Assembly: GCF_016406305.1 (NCBI RefSeq)
Contig: NZ_CP066369.1
Span: forward strand, 372,001-436,000
Origin: Shewanella putrefaciens
GTDB taxonomy: Bacteria; Pseudomonadota; Gammaproteobacteria; Enterobacterales; Shewanellaceae
DNA: 64,000 nucleotides
Direction: 5' to 3'
A program made the translations under genes and the position numbers. Of the stretch, positions 34,934 through 45,880 are shown piece by piece. Position 1 is the stretch's first letter, and every line of letters starts with the position of its first letter. The notes beneath the pieces are model-generated. The model was not told where the DNA came from and did not search any database. It worked only from the letters and a program-made list of their open reading frames with translations.

Positions 34934-36757
34934 ATGGAAACGCCTTTACTCAACATACATGATGATCCCCTTTCCCAGCGCCTCGCACAGGTATTTGGTT
35001 ACCGTGACTTTCGAGATGGGCAGCGAGAGGTCATTGAGCGTGTATGTAGTGGGCAAGATTGCTTAGTGATCATGCCCACGGGCGGCGGTAAGAGCCTGTG
35101 CTACCAATTGCCTGCGCTGCTGATGGATGGCATTACTATCGTAGTTTCGCCATTGATTTCTTTGATGAAAGATCAAGTCGATAGCTTATTGCAAACCGGT
35201 GTCGCTGCGGCTTATCTGAATTCCTCTTTGCCGCGCGAGCAGAGTGCCGAAGTATTACGGCAGCTACGCCATGGCGAGTTAAAGCTGCTCTATGTATCGC
35301 CAGAACGCCTATTAACGGCGGATTTTATTGAGCGTATGCAGTCCATGCCATTGGCGATGTTTGCCATCGATGAGGCGCATTGTATTAGCCAGTGGGGCCA
35401 TGATTTTCGCCCTGAATATGCCGCGCTCGGCCAGCTAAAACAACTTTTCCCCTATGTGCCCATGATGGCGCTGACAGCAACAGCAGATCAGGCGACTCGG
35501 CAGAGTATTTGTGAGCGTTTAGGTATCGATCCTTACCGACTATTGTCGAGTTTCGACCGGCCAAATATTCGCTATACAGTAGCCGAAAAACTCAATGCTG
35601 CTAATCAGTTACGACATTTTCTACAACAACAAAACGGTAGCAGTGGGATTATTTATTGCAGTAGCCGTCGCCGTGTCGATGAGGTGGCCGATCGTTTATG
35701 TCTGCAAGGTTTTAATGCCAAGGCTTACCATGCGGGAATGACGCAGGAAGACCGTGGCGCCGTGCAGGATAGTTTTCTTAAAGATCAAATTGATATAGTC
35801 GTTGCTACTGTCGCTTTCGGCATGGGGATCAACAAGTCAAACGTACGGTTTGTGGTGCATTACGATATCCCTAAGAGTATCGAAGCCTATTACCAAGAAA
35901 CAGGTCGAGCGGGCCGAGATGGGCTCGATGCCGAAGCCTTTATGTTGTTTGACCCCGCCGATATTGGCCGGGTGCGACATTTGATTGAACAGTCCGAACC
36001 TGGGCCACAGCAGCAAGTAGAATTCCATAAACTCAATACCATGGCCGCCTTTGCCGAGGCACAAACCTGTCGCCGCCAAGTGTTGCTACATTACTTTGAT
36101 GAAAGTGCATTACAGCCCTGTGGTAACTGCGATATTTGTCTCGATCCGCCTAAGCGCTATAACGGTACCGAAGATGCGCAAAAGGTGCTGTCGTGTATTT
36201 ATCGACTAGGGCAACGATTCGGTATCAATCACTTAATTGAAGTATTGCGAGGTTCGAAAGGCGCACCCATAGTCGACAGGGGCCACGATAAACTCACGAC
36301 TTGGGGGATTGGCAAAGACAAAAGCCATGAATATTGGTTGAGTGTGATCCGTCAATTGATCCATTTAGGGCTAGCGAGCCAAGATGTGACTCGCGGTTCA
36401 TCTATTACCTTAAACCCTTCAGCGCGACCCATTCTCAAGGGCGAGGTCGCCTTAATGTTAGCCGAGCCTCGTATTTCGCTGACAACAACCAAGCGTAAAG
36501 CCGGGCAATCTAAGGCGCCACTCAATTACGACCGAAAATTATTTGCACGATTGAAGCTATTGCGAAGAACCATAGCTGAGCAGCAGGATGTGCCGCCCTA
36601 TCTCGTGTTTAACGATGCGACGCTTGCGGAAATGGCGGCCATGATGCCAACCAGCGCAGGGGAAATGCTTGCAGTCAACGGCGTTGGCGAGCGTAAATTG
36701 AGTCGTTTCGGTGACGCATTTCTCGATGAAATTGCCGCTTACTTAGCGGGAGAATAG
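34934..36757 (+). CDS. recQ: ATP-dependent DNA helicase RecQ
   Basis: 3'-5' helicase of the RecF recombination pathway. The 607-residue protein shows all helicase motifs: FRDGQREVI (motif 0), MPTGGGKSLCYQLPAL (I), DEAHCISQWGHDFRPEY (II plus aromatic loop), ALTATAD (III), and YYQETGRAGRDG (VI). A zinc-binding domain (CRRQVLLHYF, CGNCDICLDPP), winged helix and HRDC domain (MPTSAGEMLAVNGVGERK) follow. The 3' end overlaps the convergent TPR gene by 19 bases. Confidence 0.97.
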   Translation: METPLLNIHDDPLSQRLAQVFGYRDFRDGQREVIERVCSGQDCLVIMPTGGGKSLCYQLPALLMDGITIVVSPLISLMKDQVDSLLQTGVAAAYLNSSLPREQSAEVLRQLRHGELKLLYVSPERLLTADFIERMQSMPLAMFAIDEAHCISQWGHDFRPEYAALGQLKQLFPYVPMMALTATADQATRQSICERLGIDPYRLLSSFDRPNIRYTVAEKLNAANQLRHFLQQQNGSSGIIYCSSRRRVDEVADRLCLQGFNAKAYHAGMTQEDRGAVQDSFLKDQIDIVVATVAFGMGINKSNVRFVVHYDIPKSIEAYYQETGRAGRDGLDAEAFMLFDPADIGRVRHLIEQSEPGPQQQVEFHKLNTMAAFAEAQTCRRQVLLHYFDESALQPCGNCDICLDPPKRYNGTEDAQKVLSCIYRLGQRFGINHLIEVLRGSKGAPIVDRGHDKLTTWGIGKDKSHEYWLSVIRQLIHLGLASQDVTRGSSITLNPSARPILKGEVALMLAEPRISLTTTKRKAGQSKAPLNYDRKLFARLKLLRRTIAEQQDVPPYLVFNDATLAEMAAMMPTSAGEMLAVNGVGERKLSRFGDAFLDEIAAYLAGE

Positions 36758-38520
36758 TGATTTTGAGGGGATTCCCCTACTTTCAATTTCCCTAGTTGAT
36801 TGATACTCGCGCGTTTTATTAACGACTCTAAGGTATCAAACTGTTGTAATGCAGCTATGCCAATATTGACTCTGCTTGATCCCTGCCAGGGTTGAATGGC
36901 TGCCGTTAATTGATTGACCACTCGCTGGGCGCCCATAGCCGACGTGTGGGGGAGGAGGATGACAATTTCATCCATAGAATAACGAATGAGTTTGTCCTGC
37001 TCGCGCAGCTTGTGTAGCAATTCATCTTGGAGCGGCGACATATCAACCTGACGTATCTGGCTAGCGTTAAAGAGTAATAACGTCAGTGGGTAATTTCCCT
37101 GTTTTGCGCTGTGGAGCGCCATTTTGAGTTGTTCTAATGGTGAGAGTGGCTGCTCGTCTACCGTTGAACTTGGGGCGCGATTATTCTGCTTATCGATGAA
37201 ATACCAAATAGCACCGCCTAATACTGCCATGATCACCAAAAAGAGCGTGCTATACGCCCAATCCAGATCCAGTTCTTGAATAAGAGAAGGATTATTGATG
37301 ATGCTGTCCGTTGTTACTTGTTGGATATCTTGCTGATTGAGGCGGGCTTTGAACTGCAAAATGCGATTATGGTTCATTACCTGATTTGCAAGTTCAGCGG
37401 CTTGAAAGCGTTTAAGTAGGTATGCATGGGCCTGCTGAAAATCCCCTTTCTTAGTGTAATAATCATCCAAAATGCCATAGAACCATTTTAGATCTGAGTA
37501 CTGTTTTAAACTTTCTCCCTGCTCAATAGCAGATTTCATTAGGATTAAGGCTGCTTCGTCTTGATTTTGGGCAAAGCGTATTTGAGCTAACAGCCGAGTC
37601 GAACGCATCATTGCCAATAGCTGGTTTTGTTTTTTGAAGGTGTTAATGGCGATAGAAAGGTATTCTTCTGCAGTGTCGATACGGCCTTTATCGAGCGAAA
37701 TCGAGGCCAAAATGGCATAGCTGTAGGCGAGTTCCAGTGGCGAGCCGAGTTCAGGCAAAAGGGCTTTAGACTGTTGTTCTAGTTGATCACTGTAAGCGAA
37801 CTCTTGATTATCAAAAGCTATTCTGGCCGCATTACGTAAAATGATGTGTAACACTTTCCCTTTGGCATCAGAGCTCTGTATTCCTAGATTTGTATAATAC
37901 ATGGCTTGGGGGAAATCATGGGTAGCATAGAGTAAATTGCCCATGGCCGCATAAATATAGGCCTGCGGTGGCCACACCCAATTTTGGGTTTGAGTATGAA
38001 GATCAGGATAAATATCGATGGCGAGCCGTAAATCTTCGATAGCAGACGAGAAATTATCGGTATCAGTATCGAGTTGCCCACGTAGGCGCAGGGCATCAAC
38101 GAGTGCTTGGGGTTGTTGATAACGGCGGGCTAGGGTGATCGCCGAGTCGAGCAAAGGTAGGGCATTTTGAATATTATTGTAGTTGAGGTTGGCGTCTGCT
38201 TGGCAAATCAAAAAATAGGGGCGCGCTTGATCTAGTTTGAGTTGTTTCGCTTTTGCCTCCCCTAATTGAGCGAGATTAATGGCAGCTTCATTCTCACCTA
38301 ATTGCAGTAGGTTTTGGCATTTTAGAATGCTAACGCGTAACCTAACAATATCTGTTGAGTTTTCAGGAGTTTGTTGCTTTTCTAATGTGGAAATCTGAGA
38401 GAAGGCTTTCGCTGGATACTGATAGATAAGTGCCGTCAACTCATCTAATTGTTCGCTAGCACTGGCCCCATAGGGAAACAGCCATAACAGCAGGCTCAGC
38501 GCAAAGATGCGAAAATCCAT
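36739..38520 (-). CDS. TPR sensor-like membrane protein with degenerate GGDEF domain
   Basis: About 593 residues. A signal sequence (MDFRIFALSLLLWLFPYGASAS) is followed by roughly 370 residues of tetratricopeptide-like helices in the periplasm, a transmembrane helix (TLFLVIMAVLGGAIWYFI), and a cytoplasmic GGDEF-like domain. The active-site loop reads RYSMDEIVILLP, so the two glycines of GGDEF are replaced and diguanylate cyclase activity is unlikely. It may bind nucleotide, act as a scaffold, or be decaying. GGAG precedes the ATG at 38520; a second ATG lies four codons upstream. It overlaps the end of recQ. Confidence 0.75.
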   Translation of the reverse strand: MDFRIFALSLLLWLFPYGASASEQLDELTALIYQYPAKAFSQISTLEKQQTPENSTDIVRLRVSILKCQNLLQLGENEAAINLAQLGEAKAKQLKLDQARPYFLICQADANLNYNNIQNALPLLDSAITLARRYQQPQALVDALRLRGQLDTDTDNFSSAIEDLRLAIDIYPDLHTQTQNWVWPPQAYIYAAMGNLLYATHDFPQAMYYTNLGIQSSDAKGKVLHIILRNAARIAFDNQEFAYSDQLEQQSKALLPELGSPLELAYSYAILASISLDKGRIDTAEEYLSIAINTFKKQNQLLAMMRSTRLLAQIRFAQNQDEAALILMKSAIEQGESLKQYSDLKWFYGILDDYYTKKGDFQQAHAYLLKRFQAAELANQVMNHNRILQFKARLNQQDIQQVTTDSIINNPSLIQELDLDWAYSTLFLVIMAVLGGAIWYFIDKQNNRAPSSTVDEQPLSPLEQLKMALHSAKQGNYPLTLLLFNASQIRQVDMSPLQDELLHKLREQDKLIRYSMDEIVILLPHTSAMGAQRVVNQLTAAIQPWQGSSRVNIGIAALQQFDTLESLIKRASINQLGKLKVGESPQNHYSPAK

Positions 38521-38762
38521 TTTTTGCTCCATAAAATGCGTTTAATCAAATATCCATAACTGAGGGCGGCGATTATAACTTTTCCAAATCATTTTTTGCA
38601 TAAAAAACTGTTTTTTTCTTCAGGGCATAAGCCTACTCATTGTATCGATTTTTCTGCACTAACAGCGGGTTAATTATGGGGGGGCGATCACTTTTTTACG
38701 AATAAAACGCGCCAATATTTGCTTTGGGACGAAAAAATCAGTGGAACATGAAAAAATTAGGG

Positions 38763-38791
38763 TTGACACTCTCGGCTTGGCAAGTTAAATA
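38763..38791 (+). promoter_or_regulatory. leu operon promoter
   Basis: -35 TTGACA (38763-38768), 17-bp spacer, -10 TAAATA (38786-38791). It lies 45 bases before the leader peptide start. Confidence 0.75.
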
Positions 38792-38835
38792 TTAACCGTC
38801 CTCAATAATTCAAACAGAATAAATATACAGATTAA

Positions 38836-38904
38836 ATGAATATTATTAGCCGCAAACTCGACCTCCTCCTCTCTCTCCTCGCGGTTTATACGCGGAGGTC
38901 TTAG
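38836..38904 (+). CDS. leuL: leu operon leader peptide
   Basis: A 22-codon frame, MNIISRKLDLLLSLLAVYTR and two more residues, has six leucine codons, all CTC, five of them within six codons at positions 10-15. Ribosome stalling there when Leu-tRNA is scarce would favour an antiterminator over the hairpin at 38940-38969. Too short for ordinary gene finding. This is the standard enterobacterial leu attenuation layout. Confidence 0.88.
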   Translation: MNIISRKLDLLLSLLAVYTRRS

Positions 38905-38939
38905 TGTTGCACGCTCGATAAAGAGGCAAAGCATTCACA

Positions 38940-38969
38940 AACCCCGCACAAATGTTGCGGGGTTTTTTG
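38940..38969 (+). terminator. leu operon attenuator
   Basis: ACCCCGCA (38941-38948) pairs with TGCGGGGT (38956-38963), followed by TTTTT. It sits between leuL and leuA and is the transcription-terminating hairpin of the leucine attenuator. Confidence 0.88.
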
Positions 38970-39025
38970 TATCTGAATACGGCAAAAATTAACTAACGAA
39001 CGGTGACGTTCCATGGAGAAGCGAG

Positions 39026-40594
39026 ATGTCTAACAGAGTCATAATATTTGATACCACCTTGCGCGATGGTGAGCAGGCGTTAGCCGCAAGTTTGTCGGTC
39101 AAAGAAAAGCTACAGATCGCTATGGCGCTGGAACGTCTCGGTGTGGATGTGATGGAAGTGGGTTTTCCAGTTTCTTCACCCGGTGATTTTGAGTCAGTGC
39201 AGACCATAGCACGCACCATCAAAAATAGCCGCGTTTGTGCCTTATCCCGTGCATTGGAAAAGGACATCGATGCAGCGGCGCAGGCTTTGTCCGTTGCTGA
39301 CCAATTCCGTATCCATACCTTTATCTCGACCTCGACTATTCACGTTGAGAGCAAGTTGAAGCGTTCTTTCGATCAAGTGTTAGAAATGGCCGTGGGCGCA
39401 GTGAAGTATGCCCGCCGTTTTACTGATGACGTGGAGTTTTCCTGTGAGGATGCGGGGCGTACGCCCATCGATAATCTATGTCGCATGGTAGAGGCCGCCA
39501 TTTGTGCGGGCGCACGCACCATTAATATTCCCGATACGGTCGGTTACACAGTACCAAGCGAGTTTGGTAATATCATTCAGACTTTGTTTAATCGGGTGCC
39601 GAATATCGACCAAGCGGTGATCTCAGTGCATTGCCACGATGACTTAGGTTTATCTGTGGCTAACTCGATTACCGCTGTACAGCACGGTGCGCGTCAAATT
39701 GAATGTACCATCAATGGCATAGGTGAGCGTGCGGGTAACTGTTCACTGGAAGAGATCGCTATGATCTTAGCGACGCGTAAGGGAATGTTAGGGCTAGAAA
39801 CAGGCATTAATGCCAAGGAAATTCATCGTACTTCTAATTTAGTCAGCCAGTTATGCAATATGCCAGTGCAGGCGAACAAGGCGATTGTCGGTGCCAATGC
39901 CTTTACCCATTCGTCGGGCATCCATCAGGATGGCATGTTAAAAGCACAAAATACCTATGAAATCATGACGCCAGAAAGCATAGGTTTGAATCGCAACAAC
40001 TTGAATATGACCTCGCGCTCGGGTCGCCATGTGATCAAGCATCGCATGGAGGAAATGGGCTATAGCGAGCACGATTACAATATGGATACTCTGTATGAAG
40101 AGTTTCTAAAATTGGCCGATAAAAAAGGCCAAGTATTTGATTATGATTTAGAAGCCTTAGCCTTTATGGAAGCACAGGCCGAAGAAGACAATCACTATCA
40201 ATTGCAGCAATTAGTGGTGCAGTCCGACTCAACTGAAGGCGTTGCTACGGCGACTGTGCGTATCGAAGTGGGCGGCGAAATTAAAACCGAAGCCGCAACG
40301 GGTAATGGTCCTGTTGATGCTGCCTATAACGCGATTGCTCGCGCAACCGATCGTCGAATCGATATCATCAGCTATAAGTTAGGTGCTAAGGGCGTAGGTC
40401 AAAATGCCTTAGGCCAAGTGGACATTACCGCGGTTTACCACGAGCAGAACTTTCACGGCGTAGGTTTAGCGACCGATGTGGTCGAAGCCTCGGCGCGCGC
40501 TTTAGTGCATGTGATGAACTTAACGTGCCGCGCAGACAAGGTCGCCGATTACAAACAAAGCATGCAAAAAAATCGAGAGCTAGGCGGCGTCTAG
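39026..40594 (+). CDS. leuA: 2-isopropylmalate synthase
   Basis: Condenses acetyl-CoA with 2-oxoisovalerate, the first step of leucine synthesis. The 522-residue protein has the TIM-barrel catalytic domain ([34 protein letters not shown]) and the C-terminal leucine-sensing domain (from about residue 390). First structural gene of leuABCD, downstream of the leader and attenuator. Confidence 0.97.
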   Translation: MSNRVIIFDTTLRDGEQALAASLSVKEKLQIAMALERLGVDVMEVGFPVSSPGDFESVQTIARTIKNSRVCALSRALEKDIDAAAQALSVADQFRIHTFISTSTIHVESKLKRSFDQVLEMAVGAVKYARRFTDDVEFSCEDAGRTPIDNLCRMVEAAICAGARTINIPDTVGYTVPSEFGNIIQTLFNRVPNIDQAVISVHCHDDLGLSVANSITAVQHGARQIECTINGIGERAGNCSLEEIAMILATRKGMLGLETGINAKEIHRTSNLVSQLCNMPVQANKAIVGANAFTHSSGIHQDGMLKAQNTYEIMTPESIGLNRNNLNMTSRSGRHVIKHRMEEMGYSEHDYNMDTLYEEFLKLADKKGQVFDYDLEALAFMEAQAEEDNHYQLQQLVVQSDSTEGVATATVRIEVGGEIKTEAATGNGPVDAAYNAIARATDRRIDIISYKLGAKGVGQNALGQVDITAVYHEQNFHGVGLATDVVEASARALVHVMNLTCRADKVADYKQSMQKNRELGGV

Positions 40595-40601
40595 TCGCTA
40601 A

Positions 40602-41758
<1,157 letters not shown>

Positions 41759-41759
<1 letters not shown>

Positions 41760-43183
41760 TGACGACTGTACCAAAAAATGCGGCGGCAAAGACGCTGTAC
41801 CAAAAAGTATGGGATGCACATATTGTTGCCTCTCCCGAGGGCGAAGCGCCGATCATTTATGTCGACAGACATTTAGTCCATGAAGTGACTTCTCCGCAAG
41901 CATTCAGTGGCTTAAAAGTGGCGGGCCGCAAACTGCGTGCACCGGAAAAAACCTTTGCCACTATGGATCATAATACTTCAACTCGTAGCGCCAGTTTAGA
42001 TGCCCTAAGCCCGATGGCACGCACTCAGGTTGAAACCCTAGCGCAAAACTGTAAAGACTTTGGCGTGCGTTTATACGACATTCACCATCCTAATCAAGGG
42101 ATTGTGCATGTGATGGGGCCCGAACTTGGCATTACCTTGCCGGGCACTGTGATTGTCTGTGGTGATTCCCATACCGCGACCCATGGTGCCTTTGGGGCGC
42201 TGGCGTTTGGCATTGGTACGTCCGAAGTTGAGCACGTTTTAGCGACGCAAACTTTGCGTCAGCTAAAAGCTAAAACCATGAAGATTGAAGTGCGTGGTCA
42301 TGTGAGTGATGGTGTCACCGCCAAAGATATAGTACTGGCGATCATTGGCAAAATCGGCATGGATGGTGGCACGGGTTATGTGGTGGAGTTCTGTGGTGAG
42401 GCGATTGAAGCCCTGTCGATGGAAGGTCGCATGACAGTGTGCAACATGGCGATTGAGATGGGCGCGAAGGCGGGCATGGTAGCGCCGGATCAAACCACTT
42501 TCGACTATTTAGCAGGCCGCGAGTTTGCGCCCAAGGGCGAAGATTGGGCAGAGGCTGTCGCTTACTGGCAAGCCATTAAAACCGATGACGGCGCCGTGTT
42601 TGATGCTGTCGTTGAGTTAGATGCTGCCGATATTGCGCCGCAATTGACTTGGGGTACTAACCCAGGCCAAGTCGTAGCAATCGATGGCAAAGTGCCAAAT
42701 CCTCTTGATGAAGCGAATCCAACGACCCGAGCCAGCATGGAAAAGGCCCTAGAATACATTGGCCTGAGTGCGGGTACGCCGATGACAGACATCAGTATCA
42801 ACAAGGTATTTATCGGTTCTTGTACTAACTCACGGATTGAAGATTTACGCAGCGCCGCCGTGCATGCCAGAGGCCGTAAAGTCGCGAGTGGCGTCACCGC
42901 GATTGTTGTACCTGGTTCTGGTCAAGTGAAAGCCCAAGCCGAAGCCGAAGGTTTAGATAAAATCTTTATCGAAGCCGGATTCGAGTGGCGTTTACCGGGT
43001 TGCTCTATGTGTTTAGCGATGAACGATGACAGATTAGAAGCGGGCGATCGCTGTGCGTCGACCAGTAATCGTAATTTCGAAGGTCGCCAAGGCCGTGGTA
43101 GTCGCACCCATTTAGTGAGCCCTGCAATGGCCGCCGCCGCTGCGGTGGCTGGGCATTTTGTCGATATTCGTAAACCTTACTAA
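41759..43183 (+). CDS. leuC: 3-isopropylmalate dehydratase large subunit
   Basis: Catalytic [4Fe-4S] subunit that isomerises 2- to 3-isopropylmalate with LeuD. The 474-residue protein shows the aconitase-type cluster ligands: Cys in [10 protein letters not shown] and the pair in [11 protein letters not shown], plus the [12 protein letters not shown] substrate loop. Coupled to leuB by overlap; leuD follows 24 bases on. Confidence 0.97.
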
Positions 43184-43207
43184 TTACCGTAAACAGAGGA
43201 GAAGTTA

Positions 43208-43813
43208 ATGCAACCTTTTACGACCCATACCGGGCTTGCGGTGATGATAGACAGCACCAATATCGATACGGATCAGATCATCCCGAAGCAGTTTTTGTCT
43301 AAGGTGACCCGCGATGGTTTTGGCGTGCACTTATTCCACGACTGGCGCTATTTAGATGAGGCGGGCGATGTGCCCAATCCTGAGTTTTCATTGAATCAAC
43401 CCCGTTATAAAGGCGCGTCGATTCTTTTATCGCAGGAAAACTTTGGTTGTGGCTCGAGCCGTGAACATGCGCCTTGGGCGCTGGCGGACTTTGGTTTGCG
43501 TGCCATTATAGCCCCGAGTTTTGCCGACATTTTTTACGGCAACTCAATCAATAACGGCCTATTGCCTGTGGCGTTAACCCACGCGCAGGTGCGTCAGTTG
43601 ATGGATGAAGTGGCGGCAGAAGAAGGCGCGCAAATCACGGTTGATCTCACAAGCTGTAAAGTGATTTCACCGTCGGGTGCTGAGTTTAGTTTTACGCTAG
43701 CAGAGTCGGCAAGACATAAGTTACTCAATGGGTTAGATGCCATCGGGCTGACCATGTCCCACGGGGCGCAGATTGAACAATATGAAACCCAAATAGAAGG
43801 CTGGCGCCGTTAG
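43208..43813 (+). CDS. leuD: 3-isopropylmalate dehydratase small subunit
   Basis: Swivel subunit of the leucine isomerase. The 201-residue protein contains [10 protein letters not shown], the [13 protein letters not shown] motif and the [12 protein letters not shown] loop. AGAGGAGAAG precedes the start. Last gene of the leu operon, followed by a strong terminator. Confidence 0.97.
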   Translation: MQPFTTHTGLAVMIDSTNIDTDQIIPKQFLSKVTRDGFGVHLFHDWRYLDEAGDVPNPEFSLNQPRYKGASILLSQENFGCGSSREHAPWALADFGLRAIIAPSFADIFYGNSINNGLLPVALTHAQVRQLMDEVAAEEGAQITVDLTSCKVISPSGAEFSFTLAESARHKLLNGLDAIGLTMSHGAQIEQYETQIEGWRR

Positions 43814-43856
43814 GTTTTCAGCGCACATTTGTACCATCTGATGGATGTTGATAATG

Positions 43857-43884
43857 CGCCTAGATGAAAATCTAGGCGTTTTTG
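43857..43884 (+). terminator. leu operon terminator
   Basis: A 9-bp perfect stem CGCCTAGAT (43857-43865) / ATCTAGGCG (43870-43878) with a GAAA tetraloop, then six T residues with one break. Confidence 0.92.
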
Positions 43885-44339
43885 TTCCTTTCTATTAAAT
43901 GCCTATTAGTTAACGTATTGTATTTAATGTTTATTTAAACTGATTGTTCTATCTAAATATAAAATCATTCAGATGTTAGTGATTTATGCTAAATGTGGCT
44001 AAGAAAAATGAGTTACAGTTGTTTATGGTTTTTATTTATTTAATTCATTGATATTAATATATTTATTGGTTTTATTGCTTTTTTGGTTTTCTCCAATAGC
44101 GAGTTTTAAGTCTAGTGATGACTGTGTTTTGATGTTTGAATATTGATCTTTATCACTAAAAATATCCAATATTGGAATTTATTTAGTTTTTTCATCTGTT
44201 TTATCTCCTTTGGTTGCAAACATCTTCTGCATAAGTAAACTGCTGCGCATTCAATCTGGAGTGTTTGCTCTATTTTGCCTGAATGCCGCAGTACTCATTT
44301 AAGTAGTACAGATAACAATAAGATGATTAGAGAATGATA
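43885..44339 (+). other. AT-rich intergenic region upstream of the FadL-type porin
   Basis: About 450 bp without a gene. It is notably AT-rich from 43900 to 44220. In the last 100 bp, CTGCGCATTCA (44243-44253) and TGAATGCCGCAG (44280-44291) form an inverted pair with one bulged base, and GTACT/AGTAC sequences follow. This could be a long hairpin in the 5' leader. I see no clear FadR site and no assignable promoter. Confidence 0.35.
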
Positions 44340-45689
44340 ATGCAAAAACGTCTTCTGACTTTGGCTGTCACTGCAGCCTTGTTAAGTTCAACGACTCAAC
44401 TCCATGCCGCAGGTTTTCAATTAGCCGAATATTCTGCCACAGGGTTAGGCCGCGCCTTTGCGGGTGAAGCCGCTATGGCGGATAACGCTTCGGCTCAAGG
44501 TCGAAATCCAGCCATGCTAACTTACCTTGAAGGTCGTCAGCTCTCTGCGGGTGGTATTTATGTGATGCCAAATGTCGATGTGACTGGTGATGTGAGCCTA
44601 AGCTCACCGTTGCTTGGCCCAGATCCTGTCGTTATGAAAGGTGGCGATGCGCTGGATGTGGCCGATGATGCGCTGGTACCTAACTTTTATTATTCAAATC
44701 AGCTAAATGATCAATGGACTTGGGGTCTAGCGGTAAACTCTAACTATGGCCTCGCCACTGAATTACCCGCGACCCACGCCGCGGCTATTTTTGGTAATAA
44801 GACTTCGGTAACGACCGTTGAGTTTAATCCCAATATTGCTTACCGCATCAATGATGCTGTTAGCGTCGGTGCTGGTGTACGGATCGTTTATGGTGAAGGT
44901 GAAATCGGGGCCTCATTACCCGGTTGGGTCGATGGCATTAAACTGGCTTTGCCTCCTCAGGTTGCTGGTATGTTACCTCCAGGAGGCACTGAGCTTAAGA
45001 GCATGGAGGGGGATGATGTAGGTTATGGTTGGCAGTTAGGTGCAAGCTGGCAGATTAACCCCGCTCACCGTTTAGGTTTTGCCTACCACAGTGGCGTTAA
45101 ATTAGAGCTAGATGGGCACGCTTCAGGTGTGATTTATACCGGCGGCAAAGATGTGTCTATCGAAGGGTATTTACCGCTTGAATTACCAGCCTTTGCAGAA
45201 ATTGCTTCCCATCATCAACTGACCGACAACTGGGCCATGCACGCGAGCGTGAATTGGACCGATTGGAGTGTATTCGATCAACTGGTGGCCTATTTCCCCG
45301 GCGAGGTTAAACCTAAGGGTGACTTAGAGTCTGATTTAGTTAAAGAAGAACACTTCGAAGATAACTGGCGTTTCGCGTTGGGAACGACCTATCAAGTGAA
45401 TAATGCTTGGTTAGTGCGTGCCGGTGTCGCTTTAGATAAAACGGCGGCAAATGACGAGTGGCGCACAACCACAATTCCAGACTCTGACCGTCTGTGGTTC
45501 TCTGTCGGTGCGGGTTATCAGGCTACTAAAAATCTGAACCTTGATTTTGCTGTGACTTATATTAAAGCGACTGGCGATGCGCCAATCAACGAACAGCAAA
45601 ACCTATTGAACCTAGCGACTGTTAACTTTAACGGCGAAGCAAGCGGCGATGTATGGCTTGCGGGTATCCAAATGAGCTATAAGATGTAA
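44340..45689 (+). CDS. FadL family outer-membrane transporter
   Basis: Outer-membrane beta-barrel of the FadL/OmpP1/TodX family, which moves long-chain fatty acids or other hydrophobic compounds. About 449 residues. A signal peptide (MQKRLLTLAVTAALLSSTTQLHA) is cleaved before AGFQLAEYSATGLGRAFAGEAA, the classic plug-domain N-terminus, and NPAMLTYLEGRQ follows. The chain ends in a strand with terminal MSYKM. Start at 44340 or the ATG two codons earlier (44334); AGAG spacing favours 44340. Fatty acids are the most likely substrate. Confidence 0.9.
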   Translation: MQKRLLTLAVTAALLSSTTQLHAAGFQLAEYSATGLGRAFAGEAAMADNASAQGRNPAMLTYLEGRQLSAGGIYVMPNVDVTGDVSLSSPLLGPDPVVMKGGDALDVADDALVPNFYYSNQLNDQWTWGLAVNSNYGLATELPATHAAAIFGNKTSVTTVEFNPNIAYRINDAVSVGAGVRIVYGEGEIGASLPGWVDGIKLALPPQVAGMLPPGGTELKSMEGDDVGYGWQLGASWQINPAHRLGFAYHSGVKLELDGHASGVIYTGGKDVSIEGYLPLELPAFAEIASHHQLTDNWAMHASVNWTDWSVFDQLVAYFPGEVKPKGDLESDLVKEEHFEDNWRFALGTTYQVNNAWLVRAGVALDKTAANDEWRTTTIPDSDRLWFSVGAGYQATKNLNLDFAVTYIKATGDAPINEQQNLLNLATVNFNGEASGDVWLAGIQMSYKM

Positions 45690-45701
45690 GTTCAGTATGT
45701 T

Positions 45702-45731
45702 AAAAAAGCCCTGAATCTTCAGGGCTTTTTT
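45702..45731. terminator. Terminator after the FadL-type gene
   Basis: AAAAAAGCCCTGAA (45702-45715) pairs with TTCAGGGCTTTTTT (45718-45731) over a two-base gap, a strong symmetrical terminator. Confidence 0.9.
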
Positions 45732-45880
45732 ATGGCTATAGCATGGTGGCGTTATCTTGTTTTACGGCTTGCTTGCTGGTCACCGCGGAAAATTGCGAAT
45801 ATATTCATTGCATAAGTAGTGGATCATGTTAATTCTCGCCAGCATAAAAAAGTGGCTGAGAGTTTAGATAGGATAGTAGC

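Noticed and set aside
36739..36757. 19-bp overlap of recQ and the TPR gene as a sign of a frameshift
   Set aside because: Both proteins reach their expected ends; short convergent 3' overlaps are common.
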